The notes under the pieces: model-generated | Database searches by the model: none | What the model was told of the DNA's origin: nothing | The model's input: only the letters and a program-made list of their open reading frames with translations | Position numbers and translations under genes: made by a program | Shown: positions 22,090-31,983 of the stretch, piece after piece | Layout: each line of letters starts with the position of its first letter | Numbering within the stretch: position 1 is the stretch's first letter | From: Globomyces pollinis-pini | Lineage: Eukaryota > Chytridiomycota > Chytridiomycetes > Rhizophydiales > Globomycetaceae | NCBI GenBank assembly: GCA_025399215.1 | Contig: MU621279.1 | Span: forward strand, 1,791 to 33,773 | Direction of reading: 5' to 3' | DNA: 31,983 bases

Positions 22090-25000
22090 TTAACAATAAT
22101 ACTTCTGCACTATTTTATCTAGATTGTTTGAAATCAACACAGATCGTGTCTGCAGGTTTGGATGCACTTTCGTAAAGGTGGATTCTTGCAAAATTCCCAA
22201 AAATTTAGGATTAACCACCTGTGATTTTTCTCGCATTGATCCTCTCGACATTTTTCTAAGAATCTTTTCCAAAGATGTTCGAAGCATGACACTTCCAACT
22301 TTCTGCCCAATTGATATGAGCAAAGTCTCGACGTTTTTATATCTAACAAAATAAATGGTTCCATAAACTTACATTTTCATGAGCATATCCGGACAGCGGT
22401 CCACAACTTGAACCAAAAATTTTGTAATTTGTAACATTGCAGCTTCTGTACGGTTTTGCTCCAGCATCACAAACAAAATATTCAACTGTGTCATTTTAAT
22501 GTATTCAGATTGCTCCATAAAATGGGTTAGCAATCTACTATAATTGGCGCGATCATTGACTTCCTCAGATGTAGAACCAATTGATTCAATAGGAATTGAA
22601 GAACTATTGATTTTTTTGAACAACTCCCCTAAAGAGTTTTCTGAAGAAATTAATGGTATAATATATCCAAGTGCTTCTTCGTTAGAGTGAGGTGTGTTGA
22701 AAACTGATCCATTGCAGTCTTTTGTATATAACTTCATCAAGGAGAGTAATGCCTTCTCGCTTGCCGATTTGGTTTCAGTATTGGTCAAACCTTTCAATAA
22801 AATCGTTGAAATGTAGTTTGAAAACTGATCATCATAGATAATCTTGCATTCTAGTTCCAATTGATTGGTTAAAAGATATTTGTCCCGTGCAGATTTAATT
22901 CTTTCAAAGATATTGGACCCCGAAGCTTTAGATATCAATAATGTTTCTTCAATCAGTTGGTTAAATATTCTTATCGCAGTTTTAAAAATTTCTATTTCCC
23001 CAAATATCAACACTTGCATTAATATCCAGAATGTAACAATGTATAACTCATCTTCTGGTGGTAAGCTTCTATCCAAAGATCTTCCTATTGCTAAAAGTAT
23101 TCCAGAGATTGTACTACTTTTTCCCACTCGGAATTGTAAAAATTCATCCTTTAATAGCATAAACAAATTGTTACACGTCTTTTTGTCAAATGAATCATGG
23201 TAGCAGTTGGAGATACCAATAAATGATCTATCAAATCGCATCGAGAGATGACTTTCATTTAGAGCCTTCCAAGTATTCTTCCAATCAATTTGAACAGCTA
23301 ATGTGAAAAACAACTATTAATTACTTTGCGATGGAGCACCATATTTTAAAATATCCCACATGATACAGCCCATTATATCTACTTCAGTGATGTTAATTGC
23401 AACGCTTGAATCATAATTTCCATCACATTCCCATTCATCTAATAGATGATGACGAATTTCTTTCACACTTTTTGACGAGCTGCTGGATGTCAAACCACAC
23501 AGCCGTTGAATACTAGAATTTTGCAATTTCTTTAATGCCAATGATATTCTATTAAGTGTTTCTGGGTTTTGTTGGTTATTATTCATGATGAATTGGCAAG
23601 TACCCAATATGATCGAATAGATGATTCGAGATGTAATAAATGTTCCAGATCCTATTGTTGAAAGACAAGTGTAAAAAATTTGTGGAAGATAAATGTGTAA
23701 GTTAATAACATTGTTGAATATCATTAATGATATTACTCTAATATAAACAGTCAATCGTACCCAAAGTGAATGGTTCAAAAGCAATTCAGGTCTTTTTGGA
23801 TCTTCTACTATGGTATTTAGTGTTTCTTGGCAGAGTTTCATGAAATGGTGTATGACTTCACTATTTTTGGAAGCCATTGCCAATATACATCCACCTAATA
23901 CTTCTGTGCTATGTTCTGTAAGATTCAACTTCTCCATTTCCTCAATGAGGAGTTGAATTGTTCTTGTAATCAGGCTCGACACTTTCCCAATCTCTCCCCA
24001 CATGTACGAATAAATTTGAAGAACGGATCCCTTTACATAAGTAATGATTTGGATCTTACCCCATCTGCACCAACTGTAGCATAGATTAATGCTTTGATTA
24101 TCTGATCACGTTTTGCAGGCGAACGAATTGTTGTAATATTTGGTAGCCATGGTGACATGTAATACGCTGCATGACTTTTTAATTCGTAATCATAACTACT
24201 GAAGCTTCCCAAACTTTCGGAAAGAAATTCAAATGTTACATCTTTGTCGAAAGCTGCAATTGATTTACTCATGTCTACAAGAAAATTCACAGTGTTTTGT
24301 GGTATAACATAGTCTAATGATTAATTATCATATTATTACCTGGGATATTATCTAATGCGACTAGATTCACAGGAGATCCCAAAAGGGAATTTGACAACTT
24401 GCACAGTAATTTATAGCTGGAAAATCGAAGTGCACCATCGGGAGCACAAAAATTTGCAAATGCAACATTAATTAATATACCTCGTGGTGATAACTCTTTA
24501 CTCAAATGATTCACCATGATGGAACATTCATCAATTAGTGCGATCCAACGTTCCTTATGCTCCATTTCGCTTGATTTTTCAGTTTGATTACTAGGCGGTT
24601 CAAAAATCAAATTTGAAAATTCAGTTGCATCTTTAGGGTCCATAGTCGAAACATAAAGTGATATTTTTTGATAGTTAGATGAAAGAGACTTGATCAATTT
24701 GAATTGATGATCTTCAATATCCGTAGATTCAACCGCAACAGTATTTGAGTTGAACGGTGAGTTACATAAAGATTCAAGGAAATGCAATAATTTAACCCGA
24801 TTATCTTTAAGTAAAGGGTTAAAAGTAACCATAAATGACTCCTTGTTTCCAAAAAGGACGTCATTTGCCATGTTTTGAATTATTTTACTGACGAGGACTA
24901 ATCCTCTTCTGATTTCTTTGTTATTAATAGGTTCTTTAGTTATCCCAAAGCTTTCTGGTGAAATAATAGCAGGACCGATTAACCTTAAGAATATATAACC

Positions 25001-28000
25001 ACCAACTGCCAGCAATTCGCTGCCTTGAAATTTTTTGCTCACCAATTTATGCATAATCGAACAACAAGATCGGATTGATTCGGGGATATTTTGAATATTC
25101 TCAATTATTGAATTGAGTGTGATCATGGTGATTCTTTGTAAATTAATAATGTTGGAATCAGCAGATTCAGTATTTGATAATTTTGTTGGGTCAACTTCAT
25201 AGGTAATTTCAGGGTGTTGTAACATATATCTGATTGATTCTCCGACAGTTTCATTGAGAAACTTTTTCAATTCTTTCTTCCCAAAGGCACTTAATACTTT
25301 TGAAGTGATACTGTTTCTTCTGAAAATACAAGTCACATCATCTAATAGTTTCAGTCGTAAAAATATTTACCCGTTTTAAGAACTTCTAATCTTATCATGT
25401 ATGATAGTATTGGTACAGTCTTTTGATAATGTTGTGATAGTTCTAGCAACGCTCCAACAATTTCATCAGCTTCATTTACGGGTGCTACTTCAGCAAAACC
25501 CTGAAGAACCAAGAACGGCTCCTTCATCAACAATTGAAAGAAGTGTTCAACATTAATATGTTTTAACTCGATTTTTTGCTGTTCTTCCTTCTTTAAAATT
25601 TCTGTTAGCACTTCTATTAATATTCTACGAAGAAGAAAATCTTGATCATATGCAATTTCCAGCAGATGTGTAATACCTACATCCATATTGGATGATATCA
25701 AACGGCAAAGTCCAAGGATGGTATTGTTCTTGAGTGTAATAAAAATTGATTTTTTGTTCTTTGAAGTGACAGAGTCAGAGTGTTGACCTACATCAGAAGT
25801 TCTGCTTATAGATGTCTCTACTTTTTTATAAGTTTGCAGTGCTTTCAAGAATAGTTGAAAATATTTCACAAACATTTCTTTTTTGGATTCATCTTTAGTT
25901 ATCATCATTGACGATCGCTTAGATTTTTCCATATCAAGCAATTCAAGACCATCTAATAATAAAACCGTTGCATTTAAAGATTCATTGTCTAATTCTAAAG
26001 CCTGTTCATTTTCTAACATAAGCCGCTTATTATGATTCTAAATAATCAATGATTAGTTCTTACGGTAACAAATACACGATTCCATTGAATCACTCGCATC
26101 AGGACACTGTTTTTCCAAGACACTTCATTGTCAATTCCAACAATATCCCGGTTCTCGTAAAGGTATGAAATAAACTTACAGCATCTGATTTTAAATCCAT
26201 CACAAATATCAGTTGCAATTTGACCGGATGATTTGTGTAAAAATTCCACAATTTGCAAACACAGGGATGACAGATTTAGAGAATATTTTTTAACACCCTT
26301 TTGTTTTTGATTTTCAGAAGTATCCCCTTGGTATACATCAGGTAACCGATTAAATAGAAGGAGAACGATACATAGTATTGTATCTAAACTAATCATGTTT
26401 TTATCTGTATATTGAGGTTGATCCTGCGCATCCACAAGCCTTTCACCCAATAATTCCAAATTTTTATAAATAGCGACTGCAAATTAAGCATACTAACTTA
26501 CCACACACCGAGCCTGTCATTTCCGATCCCAGCATTTCGCGAGTCGAGTCTCTGACAGATAAATTATCTCCTATCACTAGCTCAAATAATTCTCGAATGA
26601 ACTTGTCAATAACATCATGATTTATGCTAGGAGACTTATCGCTGGTCTGAATTCTCCATGCTGCGTCATCAGATGATTTTTCATCATCAGAATTGTTCAA
26701 GCCTATTGTACATATTGATCCATTTGAGCGCTCTACATCGTCAATTGCATCGTTGATCAAGACTCCAGATCTAGCCCGACGATTCAAGGAATGTGTTGGT
26801 CGTAAAGCACTTTGTAACGCAGTGTTGACCAAAGAAAATAAAAATCCTTGATAGTTAAGCCATTCTTGATGTGGGATTTTCCACTGCGTCAAATCAGTTC
26901 TACTATCTAAGTGATTCCCTAGTTTTTGTAATCTATTCTTTTTTTTTGATGGCGCTTCTTCTTCTTCGGTACCACCTGTCGTGGTGCTCATGGCAGAAAC
27001 TGATGCAGCACTGCTTAAAACAGCGCTACCACTACTAAAAAACTGATAATTACTTTTCCATCTTCGATAAATCTCCTGCCATGCCAATATGAGAGAAGGT
27101 GTAACTTTTTTTACTAATTTTAACGCATTTCGCAATTCTTTTTGATGTGCTCTAGATTGTATAGAAGGGTTTGAACTGTTAACATATTGTTTGAGTTCAA
27201 TGTAAGCTAATAAATTTTCCACCATCGGAATACTTTCAAGTTTTACGGTCACTTCATTACTAACATTATCTCTATCGGCAGTTATTGCCTCATCTGTCAT
27301 GGATTCCAAACATAGTAGAGATATTTTTGATAGTTCCACGTCGGCAGATGTCAATAGAATGAGAAAAGCTGTCTCTAAGGAAACATTGGCTGCATATCGT
27401 TCTTGAATCTGACAGTCTAAATATCCCAACTTGGTTGCTCCAATAAATTTGTTTCTTTCACGTAATAATCTACAACTTAACAACGCCAATTCCCGCAGCA
27501 AGGAATAATTTTTTAAAGTATCCGGATTGGATAAATGAATGATCTGTTTTGAAATTAGAAAAAGTGCCAATGATGCCAACTTCCAATATCTAGTTTTTGA
27601 TTCTGTTGTCTCTTCTGGGGCTATATCTATTGAATCTGACAAATCAACTCTATTCGAAAAGCATCCATTCCAAAATGGAACAATGCATGGATCAAAAAAT
27701 CTGACTAACGCAATTGAAGCAGCTAAGCGGATATTATCACTATTATCAAGCGTCATCGAGACGAGTTCTTTAATAATATCACTTATGTCATCTAAACTAC
27801 AGCCATTTTTGGAATTCTATTATAATTAGTAAAATATAGTGGTTTACTTTGAAAATGAAAAATGGATTGGACCAAATTGACAAAATATTATGAAGAATTA
27901 ATTGCCTATCATTATCTTCACCACTGGAAGATTTTTCTTTTTTGTTTCCACGAAATCCAAATCCTTTCTTTGTAGTTTTTTCAACTTTCACATCCCCTTT

Positions 28001-29897
28001 TACCGCCAACTAACATTAATACAAAAAATTACCAAAAACATTTCACGAACCGTTTTCGATACGCTGTAATCAATGGGTATTTGTGTAATTGATCCCTACT
28101 ATTTTAAAGAATAAATCAACTTACGATGTGAATTGTGTTTTTTAAAGTCATTGATAGCAGTAGTTTATATGACCAACTTGAAGAAGCATTATTCAAACTC
28201 GGCACAATCAAATCAATTATATCTGTGAACTCTGTTGTTGCAGATAAATGAATTCGAAAAATAGAACATAAAGCGTCCATCACGACTCTTTCATCCAATA
28301 TATTGTCAGGTTCTGTTGTTGGAACACTTTTAGTTCCATCAAAAAGTTTTTTATAGAAATCATCTTCAATGCTTCTTATGATTGTTTTGACTGGTGAACT
28401 TTCAACATTTTTAACCACTGAAAATGCTCTAAATACTTCAGTAAAACAGAAAACAGCAACATCATCCGTCTTTGATTTAAGAGATTTACGTAAAGAATCA
28501 AAAAGAGTTGAAAAAATGGACTTTTTAGAATTCTTTCCATTATTGTTTGTATCCCCAAAAGAAACCAAATAAACAGTGGTTAAAAATGGCCAATAACTAG
28601 CTCTCTTTTTTGAAGAGTCACCTGCATCAAATATAATATCAGTGATACGTTCAGGTTTATCTAGAACATCAAAATCATTCTTATATACCAATCAAGTTTC
28701 TCTTTTCATTCAATAATTTTAAATACTCTTCGGGGTAATCGATAATCCAGTGAGAAATACAAGATCTCATAATAACTGACATTAAAAGCCGAATATGTGA
28801 ATCAACTTTTTCATAATATTTCATAAATTCTACATTGTTAATACGAATCATTTTACCTTGAATACATGCTACCAGTCTAGATTCATTCAAATTGCAACTT
28901 TCTAATGCTTTGGCGATTGTAAACTCTCCTTTGTGACCTCCTCCAGCTGCGTTCATCACATCATCCAATACAAATGTATGTGCACCATTTAAAGTTGCTT
29001 GCAAGTATTTATACACTGTATTCCAGTTAGAAGTAGACAAGAAAAATATAATATAATTGACATATTTGGTTGATTCAGAGTTGTCGTTTTCATTACTGGT
29101 CAATATTGTATCCACAATATCATCCAAGGTTTCATTTGTAAAAGCGTGTTTATAAAAATATGTTGCTCGATCTAATGATATTGTTTGATTGTTTGGATTA
29201 TCTTTATACCAACTGTATGGAAAATTATCCCAGTTCACCTTCAATGCTTGGAAACTAATAATTGGTAATATCGCCTTTAGCAATTTCGATACTATTTGTT
29301 CGTTTTGTACAGGAAGTTCGTGAAGGGTTGTTAAAGGTGTTCTATTTGACTGCATTCTAGGATTCATGTTTTCTTGATTAGCTGAATCATTGTCATAATC
29401 ACCATCCACTTCAAAATCATCTTCTGAATTCTTCCAATTAACGTGATAGTTGAAGAGTCCTCCCAAAGTTGGTTTGTTCCCTGATTCAGAAAGTTTGGTA
29501 TCCATCGTAAGTGAATATTGCCTCCAGTATAAAGCAAGACAGTACGTGATAATTTTAATTACCAATCCTAAGATAATTAACTAATGCATATTTTACCGAC
29601 TGAGTGATTTCGTTTCTGAACATCCTTTGATTCCTAGTAAAATAAAATATATCGCTTCAAAACTCACGGTTGATATGAACAAGATTCCAATCAATGCGTT
29701 TAGTACTTGATCGAAATCAGTAAAAGAAGCGACGATGAGATTCTTTACAGTTTTGGCGATTCCAATATCATGTTTCAATTCATTTCCACCTTGTTGGGAC
29801 AAGACAGGAATCTAAAGTTAGACAATTTAAATACCCTCTCTATCAGATTGTTGATCAATCCAGCCACTAGGTTCTCTTTGGCTTTGATATCTGCCAT
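22090..29897 (-). CDS. NF1: Neurofibromin/IRA-family Ras GTPase-activating protein
   Basis: Fifteen exons: 29897..29835, 29811..29668, 29633..29597, 29567..28689, 28660..28125, 28095..28033, 28009..27848, 27816..26502, 26476..26064, 26037..25371, 25341..24340, 24313..24060, 24030..23325, 23297..22373, 22342..22090. All 14 introns are 23-34 nt and every junction keeps frame, giving 2472 residues. The RasGAP domain lies at about 1380-1660: arginine finger R1434 in IFRRNSITSK, and FLRLIGPAIISPESFG at 1544-1559 with the finger-stabilising R1546. It stimulates GTP hydrolysis by Ras. N- and C-terminal helical repeat regions follow the neurofibromin order, with a C-terminal YYMSPWLPN block and SPRGILINVAFANF. 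Only about 100 residues separate the GAP domain from that block, so the Sec14-PH module of animal neurofibromin and yeast Ira proteins appears to be missing. Exons 1-3 are the least certain. Confidence 0.88.
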
Positions 29898-30032
29898 AGA
29901 CTTGTAAAACTGCTATCGTAACTTTTGTTGACATTTCTTAACAATGGACAATACACAAATCCAAAAAATGTATACAAGAGAAGCTTTATTGCAAATAAAT
30001 GAAATATTGCCCTTGGTAATGTATCTAATACA

Positions 30033-30886
30033 CTAATGAGCTGTTACGTCCCATCCTTTGGCAGAGTCAAATATAAACGTTTCGTGCCACGATGGGGCAG
30101 GTTCCCCTCTTCCACCACCACCTCCGCCATACCTTCCCCTATTATTGTCACGACTGTCGTAGCGAGAGTCATCACGGCGACGATTGTCACGACCATTATC
30201 TCGATCGCGTCCAAAGTCACGGTCTCGACCATCTCGCCCGCTGTTTCTATCACGCCCATCACGATCACCATCTCGATTACGATTATCACGCCCATCACGA
30301 TCACGATTATCCCGACTATCATATCGATCACGATCATCCCTACCACCACGATTATCCCGATCCCGCTCATTTCTGTCATTAGATCGATCAAAATCTCTTC
30401 GATCTCTGTTCTTGTCAGTACCAGCTGATGCATTTGATGATTCCCGACTGTGACGACGTTCACCGTTATCATAGCCCGCACCATTTGCATGGCGATTAGG
30501 ACTAGCACTTCTATTTCCAGAGTGAGAATCTGGTACTTGCTTCAACCTGTTAGGATGAATGAAATCTTTAGGCGCTAAAGTAAAATTAACATTGAATTAT
30601 TAAGGTTTAAAAGAAGAAAATTCAAATTAAACTTTTTAAGAATAGGTGAGCTGACTGTACCATCATTTACAACAGGTTTTTCAGCAAGTCTTTCCGGGGA
30701 TGCAGTTCTTTGTTGCTTAGCAGTATTTTCGTCCCGGGTAGGACTACTATATCAGTAAAAAAAACCTAGATACCTAAAGAATTCACCAACAAAAAGCGCT
30801 TACCTAGTGACTCTAGCAGGTACAGAGGACTTTGTTTTTGCAGCTAATTTATTGGCAAAACGTGAATAACCACCTGGTTTTGACAT
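30033..30886 (-). CDS. RD/RG-rich low-complexity protein, possibly RNA-associated
   Basis: Exons 30886..30804, 30746..30661 and 30574..30033 (introns 57 and 86 nt) give 236 residues. The N-terminus is basic (MSKPGGYSRFANKLAAKTK) and the middle is Ser/Pro/Lys-rich. Residues of roughly 85-210 are almost only Arg, Asp, Asn, Gly and Ser in R-D dipeptide repeats, followed by a short glycine run (GRYGGGGGGRGEP). The last 20 or so residues return to ordinary sequence (SWHETFIFDSAKGWDVTAH). Mixed-charge RD and RGG tracts are common in splicing factors and condensate-forming RNA-binding proteins, but no RRM or other folded domain is seen, so function is unassigned. The first intron has an internal AG/GT that would divide it into two normal-sized introns. 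Confidence 0.6.
30150..30420. repeat. Degenerate hexanucleotide coding repeat
   Basis: Imperfect repetition of units like CGATCA/CGATTA (plus strand) encodes the R-D repeats of the gene on the minus strand. Units vary in the third codon position, so it is an old, selected repeat rather than a fresh expansion. Long open frames on the other strands here are by-products of the bias. Confidence 0.6.
30747..30803 (-). other. Stacked intron with internal AG/GT junction
   Basis: The 57-nt first intron of the RD-rich gene reads GTAAGC...TTTAG/GTATCT...GATATAG. The internal AG/GT at 30774/30773 divides it into 30 and 27 nt, both ordinary intron sizes in this genome, with no exon between. Confidence 0.5.
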
Positions 30887-31041
30887 TTTTTTGAAAGATT
30901 AAAAAAAGATAGAAACGTGTGACGATACTCTGAGAAGGTTAAAATCTTTACTAAATTGCAATTATCCAACGATGCTAATCAATTCCATGTTTAATATTCA
31001 TTCAGCTTTCAAATGCTCACTCAAGAAATCGAAAAGTTGAT

Positions 31042-31112
31042 TGAAGAAGGAAAAGAAAGTTTATAGAGAGAAAAAGAGAAATAGAAGAGAAAGAAATTGG
31101 TCAAAGAAAAGG
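31042..31112. promoter_or_regulatory. Purine-rich (GA/CT) tract upstream of RD-rich gene
   Basis: About 70 bp of almost pure A/G on the plus strand, thus CT-rich on the transcribed minus strand, 156-226 bp before the start at 30886. CT-rich tracts are common in fungal promoters; function here is inference. Confidence 0.3.
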
Positions 31113-31122
31113 TAATTCGCAA

Positions 31123-31983
31123 CTATTTAAGCGTTTTGAGCGCATCTTCAAGTGCTTTGGCACTGTTGCTGGATCGCATTTGGATTTGCCATACATTATA
31201 CCCAATTGAGCACGATAATTGATGCACATCTTCGCCCAATGTTTCCACCTTAATATCCTTCACATCTTTCTTGGCCAAGAAACAGCATTTTCCTTTAAAC
31301 TATCACAGTCAGTCACGCTATGTGGAATTTTTACCTGAGTCGGATTACTCATATTAGAGAAACATAAGAGCGAGATACCTGAATCAAAGCATAATTCACT
31401 CTGTTTCCAATTGGCAAACGCGAGCATCGATGCGGATGATGCAAATCGGTATTGACAATTCATCATGATGGACTCGGAACTCTTTGTCATTGGTTGATTA
31501 GCATCACTAGTGCCTTTAATTTTACTAGTCATAGAACTTCCAACAACCCCAGCAGGCCCAGAACCATCAACTTTCTTATTCCCTTCTTCCTCTTCCGCTG
31601 CAATGAGTTTTGAAACTATCAAGATAGCTATCACGGTAATGATCGTAAACAGGATAGTAACGGCACTGATGATATACGGAACAACTACATTGGAAGACTT
31701 GAGTTGAGGTAATGCCAACAATATCAAAAATGATATGAACATCGTGTACATACAGATCCCAATTTGAGTGCTTTCATTATACTTGGAAACTACATTTCGT
31801 GTCTAACAAAAAACAGTTAGTTTCCATTGTATTTGTGAATACCTTGATAGCCATCACCACTCCCATAAATATCAAGACTCCATTGAATGCAAACAGAATG
31901 TTTCCTAGAGTCGCACCGGTAGGTCCACTATCACAGACAAGGTTTTGAAATGTCACTTGGGGACTCAAGGTTGGACGGAGAGG
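31123..31983 (-). CDS. Class C receptor, divergent, 5' part outside window
   Basis: Exons in the window: 31983..31843 (continuing off the right edge), 31802..31335 and 31299..31123; introns 40 and 35 nt. The 261 visible residues start in extracellular loop 2 (TFQNLVCDSGP, with the conserved Cys) and cover helices 5-7: FAFNGVLIFMGVVMAI, then KTRNVVSKYNESTQIG, the typical class C loop before helix 6, restored by splicing. Next come ICMYTMFISFLILLAL and AVTILFTIITVIAIL. The tail has an acidic/Gly/Ser linker (AAEEEEGNKKVDGSGPAG) and a strand-rich domain (NCQYRFAS, CCFLAKKDVKDIKVE) ending VWQIQMRSSNSAKALEDAL, again PH-like. It resembles neither the tandem four nor the 2406-5006 receptor closely and is a third subtype. 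Confidence 0.75.

Noticed and set aside
29568..29667. Alternative RasGAP frame reading TQSVKYALVNYLRIG
   Set aside because: It looks protein-like but cannot be joined in phase using normal donors. The model with 34- and 29-nt introns uses GTGAGT and GTAAAA donors and keeps frame.
22090..29897. Broken pseudogene interpretation of the RasGAP region
   Set aside because: The many ORF breaks all coincide with 23-34 nt GT...AG segments whose removal restores a single 2472-residue frame with intact GAP motifs.
30036..30508. Several long open frames on both strands over the RD-rich region
   Set aside because: They arise from the repetitive CGATCA-like units; only the minus-strand frame joins to upstream exons with consistent splice phase.
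1..31983. tRNA genes, CRISPR arrays, transposons
   Set aside because: No cloverleaf-type A/B box pair, no regularly spaced repeats, and no transposase, integrase or terminal repeats were seen. The similar receptor genes are paralogues, not mobile elements.

Overview
The window is nuclear DNA from a compact, AT-rich eukaryotic genome. It is most likely an early-diverging, probably zoosporic fungus (chytrid, sanchytrid, aphelid or rozellid grade). The reasons are an M36 fungalysin with a fungal-type propeptide, a neurofibromin-type RasGAP, and several class C (GABA-B-like) receptors, a family known to be enlarged in zoosporic fungi. The genus cannot be fixed from the sequence. Nearly every gene is split by exceptionally small spliceosomal introns, and rebuilding these turns scattered ORF fragments into complete proteins. 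I placed 36 introns; 31 are 23-35 nt long, 29 nt is the commonest length, and the rest are 40-86 nt.

Layout, left to right (all minus strand unless stated): an acidic secreted protein cut by the left edge (1-819); a catalytically dead USP-fold protein (1131-2282); a divergent class C receptor (2406-5006); a second receptor (5172-7747); a THEM4-type hotdog thioesterase (7941-8649); the only plus-strand gene, a secreted M36 fungalysin metalloprotease (9188-11020); a thioredoxin (11161-11478); a 427-base run of Ns (11703-12129); a FAM173-like methyltransferase (12131-12649); an F-box protein (12791-13681); three near-identical-structure receptors in tandem (14020-16590, 16718-19295, 19437-22004); a 15-exon neurofibromin-family RasGAP (22090-29897); a low-complexity RD/RG-rich protein (30033-30886); and the 3' part of a sixth, divergent receptor cut by the right edge (31123-31983).

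The main theme is signalling. Six class C receptors lie within 32 kb. Four (5172-7747 and the 14020-22004 trio) are true tandem paralogues: three exons each, the middle exon exactly 598 nt in all four. A block of five unrelated genes separates the first from the other three. They have a signal peptide, a GABA-B-like Venus-flytrap domain, seven membrane helices and, instead of the animal coiled coil, a C-terminal region that reads like a pleckstrin-homology (PH) fold. The same tail type is visible in the two divergent receptors. If confirmed, a receptor-PH family would be the most notable system here. The adjacent RasGAP could act downstream of such receptors, but that link is positional inference only.

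Gene ends are very close: receptor-to-receptor and receptor-to-RasGAP gaps are about 85-165 bp, and in two receptors the stop codon lies inside an AATAAA poly(A) signal. I saw no tRNA, rRNA, transposon or CRISPR array.
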